Assembly (NCBI GenBank): GCA_016707485.1 | Contig: JADJHN010000002.1 | Location: forward strand, 124,001 to 188,000 | Length of the DNA stretch: 64,000 bases | From: Lysobacterales bacterium | GTDB taxonomy: Bacteria; Pseudomonadota; Gammaproteobacteria; Xanthomonadales; Rhodanobacteraceae | Direction of reading: 5' to 3' | In this document: piece after piece, positions 9,914-17,556 of the stretch | Layout: the number at the start of each line of letters is the position of its first letter | How positions within the stretch are numbered: the stretch's first letter is position 1 | Notes under the pieces: generated by a model | What the model was told of the DNA's origin: nothing | Seen by the model: the letters and a program-made list of their open reading frames with translations, nothing else | Database searches by the model: none | Program-made: the position numbers and the translations under genes

Positions 9914-10390
9914 ATGCAGCCCAGAGTCCTCGTTCTTGCCGCCTTGCTTGCCATTCCGTTTGCCGGATCGCTGTTTGCCCAGTCGCAGGCACCGACCCTG
10001 GAGGAGCGCATGTCGCAGCAGGAGTTCACCGCGTCCGGCCTCGACAAGCTCAGCCCCGAGCAGCTGAAGTACCTGAATGACTGGATCCAGTCCAAGGGTG
10101 TCAGCGAAATCGGCGCGCCGGTCCGGCATCGCGATGGCAGCACTTCCTTCTACGCCTCCGACCAGGATCGCGAGGTCGTGGAATCGGCGATTGCCGGCCA
10201 GTTCAGCGGGTGGCACGGCACGACCCGGGTCACGCTGGAGAATGGCCAGGTCTGGCAGCAGGTCGAATCCGGCAGCAAGGGGTTTCCCCTCAAATCACCG
10301 AAGGTCCGGGTCAAGCCGATGAGCATGGGCAGCTGGCTGATGTACGTGGAAGGCTGCAATTGCGACATCCGGGTCAAGCGCGTCAAGTGA
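9914..10390 (+). CDS. Small secreted/periplasmic protein of unknown function
   Basis: From the ATG at 9914 the product is 158 aa (164 aa if the ATG at 9896 is used). MQPRVLVLAALLAIPFAGSLFAQ is a classic signal peptide cut after LFA. The mature protein has a charged helical stretch (EERMSQQEFTASGLDKLSPEQLKYLNDW), then a beta-rich domain with WHGTTRVTLENGQVWQQVESG and a C-terminal CNCDIRVKRVK containing a C-x-C pair. I recognise the general look of a conserved short exported protein in xanthomonads but no defined function. It is transcribed away from the 336-aa secreted protein and towards hrpA. Confidence 0.75.
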   Translation: MQPRVLVLAALLAIPFAGSLFAQSQAPTLEERMSQQEFTASGLDKLSPEQLKYLNDWIQSKGVSEIGAPVRHRDGSTSFYASDQDREVVESAIAGQFSGWHGTTRVTLENGQVWQQVESGSKGFPLKSPKVRVKPMSMGSWLMYVEGCNCDIRVKRVK

Positions 10391-10411
10391 GATAGGCCGC
10401 CGGCACCACCC

Positions 10412-13400
10412 TCAGCCGAGTGCCGCCAGCGCGCGCGCCAGCCGTTTCGGTGATACCGGCTCGGCCGTGCGCAGCTCCTGGGCAAACACCGATACGCGCA
10501 ACTCCTCGATGAGCCAGCGCAGGTCGTTCAACGCCTCCGCATCGGCATCGCCGGCGTTGCGCCGCTTCAGGTATTCGCGCCAGTAGACGTGCACGCCGAG
10601 CATGCGCGCCTGGTCACGTGCCGGATCCTGGCGCAAGCGTTCGCCGCGCAGGCGCATGCCGCGCAGGTAGCGCGGAATATGGCCGAGGTGCGCCGGATCG
10701 GTGTCGCGCAGGAAGCCCGGCGCCAGCAGCTCGTCGCGTTGTTGGCGCAGATCCTCGTAGTTGGCTGTGGCAAAACCCATCAAGGGCGGTTCCAGCCAGG
10801 GCAGCAACTCGGCATGGGCTTCGATGATGGTCTCGGCCAGCGTCAGGCGTTCGATGGCCGCCTTAAACAGTTCGCTGCCGATCTCTGCCTTGAGTCGTTC
10901 AAAATCGCTGCGCGTGCGCGCGTCCAGCGCATGCGCCGCAAGGCGCTCGGCGAGGGCGGCTTCCACCAGATCGGCACGCAAGGTCTCGGCACTGCCCAGC
11001 GCGGCCCATTTCAACGCAGTGACATTTGCCAGCGGCAACTGCCGTCGGGCCTGCTTGACCTTGTCGACCAGCGCCCGTCGCAGCAGGCGTTCGACGCCGC
11101 GACGATGTTCTTCGCGTGCTTCGTCGGCGTTCTCGAACACGCGCAAGGCCACGCTGTCGCCAAGATCGACCAGGGCCGGCCAGGCGACCAGTCCTTCCGC
11201 CGAGCGGATCGATTCGGGAATGTCCTCGATATCGAATCCGGACAGTTCCTCGCGGGTCAGCTCGGCATCGGCGCGCTGCGAAAATGCCGCGCGCGCCGCT
11301 GCCGCCCAGTCTTTCTGGATCACGGCAAGATCACGCCCTTCGGCGATGGTCTTGCCTTTTTCATCATGCACGCGCAAGCGCATCAGCAAATGCGCCGGCA
11401 ACTCGATGCCGGCAAAATCCGCAGGCGTGATCTCGACGCCGGTCACCTTGCGCAGATAGCTCGCCAGCACGTCGCTGAGCGGTCGTTGGCGAATCATCTG
11501 ATCCTTGCCCAGCGATTCGACGAAGGCACGTGCAAAGTCCGGCGCGGGGACGAAATTGCGGCGCAGGGATTTCGGCAGTCCACGTATCAACTCACCGACT
11601 TTTTCAATCAGCAAACCCGGCACCAGCCATTCACAGGCGCTCGGCGACAAGGCATTGACCAGGGCAAGTGGCAGATGGGCGGTGACGCCGTCGGCTGGAT
11701 CGCCCGGCACAAAACGGTATTCCAGGCGAAGCGCGTGCGCGCCGAGCGTCAGACGCGGCGGAAAATCCTCGGCGGCAAGCCCCGGCGTCGTCGACATCAC
11801 ATCCGCCAGCGACCAACGCAGTGCGGCCTGCTCGGCCGGACCGGCCTTGCGATACCAGGCATCCAGCGCCGCGCTGGTGTGGATGTCGGCCGGCAACCTC
11901 GCATCCAGCAGCGCGGCCAGCTCAGCGGGCGACTTGAGCAAACCGGAGCGCCGCTGCTTGGCTTCGATCTCCGAGGCCTGCGCCAGCGTGCGCTGGTTGG
12001 CGCGGATGAATTCCGCATGCGCATCGATTTCGCCGGTCGCCAGCGCTTCGCGCACGAAGATTTCATGTGCCAGTACCGGATCCTGCTTGCCGAATTGCAC
12101 CACACGCCGCTCGACCAGGATCAAGCCGAACAAGCTGACCTGTTCGTAGGCGACCACCGCGCCGCGCTTGCGCGACCAATGCGCGTCATGCCAACTGCGC
12201 CGGATCAGGTGTGCGGCCTGCTGTTCGATCCACAGCGGTTCGATGCGCGCACACTGCATCGCATAGACCTTGCCGATATCGATGATCTGCCCGGCCAGCA
12301 ACCATTGTGGCGGCGACTTGGCCAGCGCCGAACCCGGAAAGATCGCGAACTTGCGCTCACGCGTGCCGCGGTACTGATTGCGCTCATCCTTGCGCGCTAC
12401 CTGGGTCGGCCAGCCGCTCAGTAGACAACGGTGAATGGCTTCACCGTTGTCGGGAATGGGGAATGGGGAATCGGGAATGGTTGTAGCGACCTGACGTGTA
12501 TTGGGTGTGGTTGCCGCTGCGTGCACTTTGGCTCCCGCTCTTGCATTGCTTTTGCTCTTGTTTCTGCCCTTCCCGATTCCCGATTCCCCATTCCCCATTC
12601 CCGGCCCTCGCCCACCCATTCCCGATTCCCCATTCCCCATTCCCGGCTCTTGAACCACCAACTGCCGATGCAATTCCCTCCATTCGCGCATGCGCATGAA
12701 CGAGAGGAAGTGCGAGCGACACCAGTCGCGCAGTTTCGATTGGGTGAACTCCTCGTGGGCCTGGGCGTAGGCGACCCAAAGATTGAGCACGCCGATGAAA
12801 TCGGATTTGGCATCGGCAAATTGCGCGTGGGCGGCGTCGGCTTGCTGGCGCGCATCGGCGGGGCGTTCGCGGGGATCCTGGATGCTCAGGAACGAAACGA
12901 GGATCATCAGTTCGCGCGAGACGCCCAGTCGCTGCGCTTCGATCAGCATGCGGGCGAGGGCGACATCGACCGGCAGGCTGGCAATCGTCGTGCCGATTTT
13001 CGTGATGCGATGAAGCTCGTCGATCGCGCCGATCTCGATCAGGCGTCGATAGCCATCGCCAATCGCGCGCTCGGGTGGCGCTTCGACAAACGGAAAATCG
13101 GCAACATCGCCGAGCTTGAGGCTCAACATGCGCAGGATCACCCCGGCCAGCGAGCTGCGCAGGATCTCCGGATCCGTGTAACGCGGGCGCTCGGCGTAGT
13201 CGTCCTCGGCATACAGGCGATAGCAGATACCGGCAGCGACACGCCCGCAGCGGCCCTTGCGCTGGTCGGCGGCGGCTTGCGAGATCGGCTCGATGTGCAG
13301 GCGTTCAAGCTGGCCGCGCTGGCTGTAACGCTTGACCCGCGCCGTGCCGGTATCGACGACGAAGCGGATGCGCGGCACGGTCAGCGAGGTTTCGGCGACA

Positions 13401-14551
13401 TTCGTCGCCAGCACGATGCGTCGCTTCGGCCCCGGCTTGAAGACGCGATCCTGTTCGGCGGCGGAGAGTCGTGCATACAGGGCCAGTACCTCGGTTTCGC
13501 GGTACTTGCGCCGATCCAGGGCGAGGTGTGCATCGCGGATCTCGCGCTCGCCCGGCAGGAAGACGAGCACATCGCCGCGCGGATCCTCAACCGTGATTTC
13601 ATCGACCACCGCAACGATCTGTTCGACCGAATTGGCTTCGCCGCGCTCCCCCCTCATCCCGCCATCGGCAGCCGCCGATGGTCCCCCCCTCTCCCGCGGA
13701 GCGCTTGAGGGGCGCTCGCCGCGGCTTGCGGCCGCGATCATTTCCATGGGCCGCCAGCGCACTTCGACCGGAAAGGTGCGGCCTTCGACCTCGATCACCG
13801 GCGCATTGTCGAAATGTGCGGAAAAGCGTGTGGTATCGATGGTCGCCGAAGTCACGATCAGCTTGAGATCCCGGCGTCTGGCCAACAGGCGCTTCAGATA
13901 ACCGAGCAGGAAATCGATATTCAGGCTGCGCTCGTGGGCCTCGTCGAGAATGATCGTGTCGTAGGCGCTGAGCCAGGCATCGCCCTGGGTTTCGGCGAGC
14001 AGGATGCCGTCGGTCATGAACTTGATCAGGGCTGCATCGCCGACCTGCTCGGTGAAGCGCACCTGGAAACCCACCAGGTCGCCCACCGTCGTATCCAGCT
14101 CGCTGGCGACGCGGCGTGCGACCGTGCGTGCCGCGATGCGACGCGGTTGCGTGCAACCGATCATGCCAGCCGTGCCGCGTCCGGCGGCGAGGCAGAGTTT
14201 CGGCAATTGCGTGGTCTTGCCGGAACCGGTCTCGCCCGCCAGCACGATGACCTGGTGTTCGCGGATCAGCTTGATGATCTCGTCACTGCGTTCGGCGATC
14301 GGCAGCGACGGGTCGATGCGGATTTCGGGCACGCGCGCCGCACGCGCGGCGACCTTTGCCGTCGATGCGGCGATCTCGCCCGCCAGCCTCGCAACCTGCT
14401 CGGCCTTGGCCGCCGCGCCTTCCTTTTCAAGCCGCCGCCAGCGCCCGAGCAAGCGACCGTGATCGCGGCAGGCGACTCCGCTGAGTGCGGATCTCAGTTT
14501 TGACAATTCGGGCATGGGGGTCGGCATTGAAGAATGTGGGACCTCGCGCAT
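10412..14551 (-). CDS. hrpA: ATP-dependent RNA helicase HrpA (DEAH box) with in-frame repeat insertions
   Basis: This 1379-aa product matches HrpA in order. The RecA-like core has GETGSGKTTQLP (Walker A), DEAH (in LDEAHERSLNIDF), SATIDTTRF and QRKGRCGRVAAG. It is followed by the winged-helix/ratchet region and the long HrpA-specific C-terminus. HrpA family helicases rescue stalled or collided ribosomes by splitting them. Two segments look foreign. Residues ~270-304 are a Gly/Arg/Ser-rich stretch made from a C-rich repeat. Residues ~635-700 encode GNGES-type repeats made by GGGAATGGGG-family DNA, in place of a short linker before EAIHRCLL. Both keep the frame and fall between structured parts, so the enzyme may remain active. 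The ATG at 14551 has AGGA six bases upstream; later in-frame ATGs (14527, 14515) lack a good ribosome site. Confidence 0.92.
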   Translation of the reverse strand: MREVPHSSMPTPMPELSKLRSALSGVACRDHGRLLGRWRRLEKEGAAAKAEQVARLAGEIAASTAKVAARAARVPEIRIDPSLPIAERSDEIIKLIREHQVIVLAGETGSGKTTQLPKLCLAAGRGTAGMIGCTQPRRIAARTVARRVASELDTTVGDLVGFQVRFTEQVGDAALIKFMTDGILLAETQGDAWLSAYDTIILDEAHERSLNIDFLLGYLKRLLARRRDLKLIVTSATIDTTRFSAHFDNAPVIEVEGRTFPVEVRWRPMEMIAAASRGERPSSAPRERGGPSAAADGGMRGERGEANSVEQIVAVVDEITVEDPRGDVLVFLPGEREIRDAHLALDRRKYRETEVLALYARLSAAEQDRVFKPGPKRRIVLATNVAETSLTVPRIRFVVDTGTARVKRYSQRGQLERLHIEPISQAAADQRKGRCGRVAAGICYRLYAEDDYAERPRYTDPEILRSSLAGVILRMLSLKLGDVADFPFVEAPPERAIGDGYRRLIEIGAIDELHRITKIGTTIASLPVDVALARMLIEAQRLGVSRELMILVSFLSIQDPRERPADARQQADAAHAQFADAKSDFIGVLNLWVAYAQAHEEFTQSKLRDWCRSHFLSFMRMREWRELHRQLVVQEPGMGNGESGMGGRGPGMGNGESGIGKGRNKSKSNARAGAKVHAAATTPNTRQVATTIPDSPFPIPDNGEAIHRCLLSGWPTQVARKDERNQYRGTRERKFAIFPGSALAKSPPQWLLAGQIIDIGKVYAMQCARIEPLWIEQQAAHLIRRSWHDAHWSRKRGAVVAYEQVSLFGLILVERRVVQFGKQDPVLAHEIFVREALATGEIDAHAEFIRANQRTLAQASEIEAKQRRSGLLKSPAELAALLDARLPADIHTSAALDAWYRKAGPAEQAALRWSLADVMSTTPGLAAEDFPPRLTLGAHALRLEYRFVPGDPADGVTAHLPLALVNALSPSACEWLVPGLLIEKVGELIRGLPKSLRRNFVPAPDFARAFVESLGKDQMIRQRPLSDVLASYLRKVTGVEITPADFAGIELPAHLLMRLRVHDEKGKTIAEGRDLAVIQKDWAAAARAAFSQRADAELTREELSGFDIEDIPESIRSAEGLVAWPALVDLGDSVALRVFENADEAREEHRRGVERLLRRALVDKVKQARRQLPLANVTALKWAALGSAETLRADLVEAALAERLAAHALDARTRSDFERLKAEIGSELFKAAIERLTLAETIIEAHAELLPWLEPPLMGFATANYEDLRQQRDELLAPGFLRDTDPAHLGHIPRYLRGMRLRGERLRQDPARDQARMLGVHVYWREYLKRRNAGDADAEALNDLRWLIEELRVSVFAQELRTAEPVSPKRLARALAALG
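12450..12646. repeat. GGGAATGGGG-family inverted dispersed repeat inside hrpA
   Basis: On the plus strand one G-rich arm (12450-12480: repeated gggaatggggaat units) faces two C-rich arms (12570-12604 and 12613-12646: repeated attccccattcccg units), with ~90 bp of unique sequence between. The same kind of arms recur at 16.1 kb. Read in the hrpA frame, the arms encode Gly-Asn-Gly-Glu-Ser repeats and Pro-rich PDSPFPIPD. Such arms resemble dispersed, possibly transposase-mobilised, repeats seen in xanthomonad genomes. Confidence 0.8.
13645..13735. repeat. C-rich repeat-like insertion in hrpA
   Basis: The plus strand reads ccccccctcatcccgcc, then a short inverted repeat (ggcagccgccgatg), then gtccccccctctcccgcgg. 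This resembles the CCCTCATCC...CTCTCCCGC dispersed elements common in xanthomonad intergenic DNA. In hrpA it encodes SRGERPSSAPRERGGPSAAA-type low complexity at a loop before VEQIVAVVDEI. I infer an insertion; no second copy in this window confirms it. Confidence 0.4.
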
Positions 14552-14627
14552 GCGGAGTCCTGTTCAGTCCCTTGCGGGCGGTGCACCAATATCGCCCGCA
14601 GCGACCATGCCGAGCGGACATCCCTTC

Positions 14628-14978
14628 TCACGCGGCCTGAATCAGGAACTCGCTGGCCTTGGCTACTGGCTGCACTTGCCGCGCCTGTCGGCGCAGTTCC
14701 ACCAGCCCGTAGCGTTCCATCGTCTTCAAAGTGCGTGACAGATTGCTGGGCGCGCGCCCGCTCAGCTCGGCCAGTTGGCTCAGCGATTCGGGCTTCTGCT
14801 CGCGGATCAACTTGAGCAAGGCGCGGTTGTCGTCGGACAACACCTCGGCCAGCGATCGCATGGAGGTGAACCAGATTTTCGGCTCGCCCGCCGTCGGCTT
14901 GCGCTCGCCGCGTGCGATAGCGCGTGCACGGTCACGGATGGCTTCCTGCGTGGCGATACCAATGATGATCTTCTTCAT
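14628..14978 (-). CDS. HTH antitoxin-type regulator (HVO_A0114/TumA-like)
   Basis: This 116-aa protein has an N-terminal beta strand (MKKIIIGIATQEA), then FTSMRSLAEVLSDDNRALLKLI, and a MarR/ArsR-like winged helix-turn-helix (ESLSQLAELSGRAPSNLSRTLKTMERYGLVEL). This is the layout of HVO_A0114-family DNA-binding proteins that act as antitoxins to TumE-type toxins. Its ATG overlaps the stop of the upstream toxin gene (ATGA, 14975-14978), so the two are translationally coupled. By analogy it neutralises the toxin and autorepresses the operon. Confidence 0.8.
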   Translation of the reverse strand: MKKIIIGIATQEAIRDRARAIARGERKPTAGEPKIWFTSMRSLAEVLSDDNRALLKLIREQKPESLSQLAELSGRAPSNLSRTLKTMERYGLVELRRQARQVQPVAKASEFLIQAA

Positions 14979-15343
14979 GTCTTTGCCTCCCTCAAAACAC
15001 GGTCGACCTCGCCAAAAAAATCCTTGAGCAACTGGTCGGCGCTGATGAACTCATAAGACACGCCCTTGTCCCGCGCGTGCCGGTGCTTGTGATCGTACGC
15101 CAGCCGTCGTCCGGCGAACTTATTGCGCTTCGGCGGCTTCACCGCATGCGCGTTGTCGTAGCCCAGCAAGCGCGTGCCGTGCCGGTCGTGCAGCGTAAGC
15201 GCGTAGCGGATGCCGTGCGGAGTGTGCTCACCGGCTGGTACCTCCCACGCCTCGATCTTGATCCAGAACCCCTCGCCCTGGTCATAGACCTCGCCATGCA
15301 GCAGCAACAGGGTATCCAGACTCTGTTCGTGCGTTGCAGCAAT
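14975..15343 (-). CDS. TumE-family (DUF6516) toxin
   Basis: The protein has the family core: FWIKIEAWEVPAGEHTPHGIRYALTLHD, GTRLLGYDNAH, a histidine/lysine-rich YDHKHRHARD, and a C-terminal helical FISADQLLKDFFGEVDRVL. The start is uncertain. TTG at 15307 gives 110 aa but cuts off a likely SLDTLLLL helix. The frame is open back to a stop at 15368-15370, with no ATG or GTG in it. An ATT at 15343, five bases after GGTGA, would give IAATHEQSLDTLLLL and restores the expected N-terminus, so I extend the feature to there. TumE toxins are thought to act on RNA or translation; the target here is not visible. It is paired with the downstream antitoxin. Confidence 0.75.
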   Translation of the reverse strand: MAATHEQSLDTLLLLHGEVYDQGEGFWIKIEAWEVPAGEHTPHGIRYALTLHDRHGTRLLGYDNAHAVKPPKRNKFAGRRLAYDHKHRHARDKGVSYEFISADQLLKDFFGEVDRVLREAKT

Positions 15344-15389
15344 TTTATCACCAGATGATATCTGAAATCAAAGACAGCAACGAGTTCGT

Positions 15390-15413
15390 GGGAGTGACTT
15401 CAGTCACGATGCA
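15390..15413. repeat. REP-like palindrome (GGAGTGACTTCAGTCAC type)
   Basis: The stretch gtgggagtgacttcagtcacgatgc contains the perfect arms GTGACT/AGTCAC around TC. It matches the widespread TAGGAGCGACTTCAGTCGCGA type of extragenic palindrome of gammaproteobacteria. A relative lies at 46909-46936. It sits in the gap between the toxin gene and dps. Confidence 0.5.
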
Positions 15414-15537
15414 TTCGTGTCGCACCGCCAAGACGCATCGCCAACAAAATCGAATGCCTGCGCTGCACGCAGGGCAGAAAGAGCTCGCCTGCATTGCAGT
15501 TCGGGCATCGATCCTAACTCGACCAAAGCGACGCATG

Positions 15538-15574
15538 ATAACCGCTGACTATCACCTTGATTCCGCCAATTGAT
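15538..15574. promoter_or_regulatory. OxyR-like spaced tetranucleotide motif upstream of dps
   Basis: ATAA-N7-CTAT-N7-ATTC-N7-TGAT has exactly the ATAG-N7-CTAT-N7-ATAG-N7-CTAT spacing known for OxyR, with 11 of 16 specified bases matching. It lies ~60 bp before the dps start. Dps is a classical OxyR target, which supports the idea. The match is weak on the downstream half. Confidence 0.35.
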
Positions 15575-15632
15575 TTCCATCCATCCGGCCGCAGGTGCAG
15601 ACTGCACATCCACCCTGCACAGGAGTCCGCTC

Positions 15633-16100
15633 ATGGCTATCGATATCGGTATTTCGTCCAAGGATCGCAAGACCATCGCCAACCATTTGTCGAAGCTGCT
15701 GGCTGACAATTATTCGCTGTATCTGAAAACGCACAGCTTCCACTGGAACGTGACCGGGCCGATGTTCAACAGCCTGCACATCATGTTCGAAACCCAGTAC
15801 AACGAGCTGTGGCTGGCCAATGATGTCATTGCCGAGCGCATCCGCGCCCTCGACGTCATGGCACCCGGTTCGTATTCCCAGTTCGGCAAGCTGACCTCGA
15901 TCAAGGAGGAAACGGGCACCCCTGACTGGAAGGAGATGGTCGCGCAACTGGTAGAAGGCCACGAGTCGACTGCGCGCACCGCACGGGAAACCATCAAGGT
16001 TGCCGACAAGGCCGACGATCAACCCACCGCCGATCTCGCCACCCAGCGCGTCGAAGCTCATGAAAAGACCGCGTGGATGTTGCGTTCACTGTTGAAATAG
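15633..16100 (+). CDS. dps: Dps family DNA-binding ferritin-like protein
   Basis: This 155-aa protein starts at the ATG preceded by AGGAG (15621-15625). The ferroxidase ligands of Dps are visible in [32 protein letters not shown] and [13 protein letters not shown], followed by the usual helical C-terminus ending LRSLLK. Dps dodecamers oxidise and store iron with hydrogen peroxide and coat DNA in starvation or oxidative stress. It is a single gene, converging on the ThrE-type exporter, with a dispersed repeat between them and a possible OxyR site upstream. Confidence 0.92.
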   Translation: MAIDIGISSKDRKTIANHLSKLLADNYSLYLKTHSFHWNVTGPMFNSLHIMFETQYNELWLANDVIAERIRALDVMAPGSYSQFGKLTSIKEETGTPDWKEMVAQLVEGHESTARTARETIKVADKADDQPTADLATQRVEAHEKTAWMLRSLLK

Positions 16101-16110
16101 CGGCACCGCT

Positions 16111-16198
16111 GGGGGAATGGGGAGTGGGGAGTGGGACGAGCCCATGCGCTTTGCTCTGGCTTTCAACTATTCCCTGTTCCCCACTCTCAATTCCCGGC
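16111..16198. repeat. GGGAATGGGG-family inverted dispersed repeat
   Basis: A G-rich arm (16111-16136, gggggaatggggagtgggg type) and a C-rich arm (16168-16198, ttccccactctcaattcccg type) face each other across ~31 bp in the convergent gap between dps and the exporter gene. They are the same family as the arms inside hrpA. Here the element may also serve as a transcription-ending hairpin. Confidence 0.7.
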
Positions 16199-16201
16199 CC
16201 C

Positions 16202-17464
16202 TCAGAGCTTCCTCCTCGGTGGCACCAGCAGATCGCCGAAGAGCAGACCGGCGACCAGGGCCACGAGCAGGGTGACCAGGGTGATGCCGGTATCGATGCC
16301 GAGCATGACATCGCGCTCGAAGACGAAACTCAAGGTGCGAAAACCAATGCTGCCGGGCACCAGCAGGATGATGCCCGGCTCGCGGATCAGCGCGCCTGGC
16401 CGCTGGAAAAACCGCGCAAAGACGTTGCTCGCGGCGCCGAGCAGGAGGCCGCCGGCAAACACGCCGAACGCCGCCGAGACATAAGCGCCACCGACCCGCG
16501 TGCAGATATAGCCGGCGATGACTGCGGCGATGACGATCGGGAAAAAGCGCAGCGGACTGCGGAAGGTGATGGCGAAGGTCAGCGCGGCCAACGGCACCGC
16601 CACCCACTCGGTCCACGCTGGAATCGCCTGCAGCGGAACGGCTGGCGGCACCAGGCCGAACAAGGCACAGACCTGGGTCGCCGCGACGGTGCCGAAGGCG
16701 AGCTTGAGCAAGACCGCCATCGCTCCGGCCATGCGGGCGGTGCCTGATACCAGGTCCTGGCTGGAGAGTTCGCGCACTGCCGCGGTCAGGCTCATGCCGG
16801 GCAAGAGGATGATCAAGCTGGCGACGACCACCGAACGCACCTGGATCGGCACCAGATAGACCGCCACCAGGGTTGCGATGATGGTCGCCAGCAGCGCCGA
16901 AATGGCCTCGAAGGCGGCGGCGATATGCGGTCGCTTGCTTGCTGCAAGGGCGGTGATGCCGGTCGCCAGGCCGATGCAACCTGCGGTGGCGACGCCGGCC
17001 CAACCGGTCAGCAGGATTGCCGCCACGCAGGCCGAGGCAACCGCGTAGGCCACCAACACCAGCATCGTTGCCGGCAGCGACGGCTTGCTCAAGCCGACTT
17101 CGCGCAGGCGTCGCCGTCCTTCGGCAAGTTCCAGCTTGCCACTGATGACCTGGTCGGCAATCTCGTCGACCAGGCACAGGCTCTTCAGATTGACTTCGCC
17201 GGGCGGCAGCCGCAGCACCTGGGTCGTTTCCGCCAGGCCGCCAACGCCATCGTCGACCTGCGAGAACGACATGATGATCGAGGTCGGCGTCGACAACGGA
17301 TCGCAGTTCAAGCCGAGGCGTTGGGCAACCAGGATGATGGCCGCTTCCAGGCGCGGCGCAGCGGTTCCGTATTCATGCAGGCGACGCGCGAGCTCGACGA
17401 TGAACTCGACGCGGGTGGTCAGGGGCAGGTTGGTCATCGGCAAGTCCGGAACAGCGCGCGGCAT
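16202..17464 (-). CDS. ThrE-type threonine/serine exporter family membrane protein
   Basis: Using the ATG at 17464, which has GGGAG seven bases upstream, the product is 420 aa. It has the two fused domains of the ThrE family. The N-terminal soluble/first membrane part carries ARRLHEYGTAAPRLEAAI and SLCLVDEIADQVISGKLELAEG. This is followed by about ten hydrophobic helices, including ILLPGMSLTAAVREL and ILLVPGSIGFRTLSF. ThrE of Corynebacterium exports L-threonine/L-serine by proton antiport; the substrate here is not proven. It is divergent from the lipid-transport operon with ~90 bp between starts. Confidence 0.82.
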   Translation of the reverse strand: MPRAVPDLPMTNLPLTTRVEFIVELARRLHEYGTAAPRLEAAIILVAQRLGLNCDPLSTPTSIIMSFSQVDDGVGGLAETTQVLRLPPGEVNLKSLCLVDEIADQVISGKLELAEGRRRLREVGLSKPSLPATMLVLVAYAVASACVAAILLTGWAGVATAGCIGLATGITALAASKRPHIAAAFEAISALLATIIATLVAVYLVPIQVRSVVVASLIILLPGMSLTAAVRELSSQDLVSGTARMAGAMAVLLKLAFGTVAATQVCALFGLVPPAVPLQAIPAWTEWVAVPLAALTFAITFRSPLRFFPIVIAAVIAGYICTRVGGAYVSAAFGVFAGGLLLGAASNVFARFFQRPGALIREPGIILLVPGSIGFRTLSFVFERDVMLGIDTGITLVTLLVALVAGLLFGDLLVPPRRKL

Positions 17465-17556
17465 TATGCCGGCTCCCTGCCTCGCTCGCCGCGCGGCTGT
17501 TGCCGGAGATTCAGCTCCAGCGCGGCCTTGCGGGCGATTGCTGCTAACCTTTGCCA

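Noticed and set aside
10589..12424. Long plus-strand open frame (611 codons) opposite hrpA
   Set aside because: It is the mirror of a GC-rich gene: no family motif, no ribosome site, and the hrpA frame explains the region.
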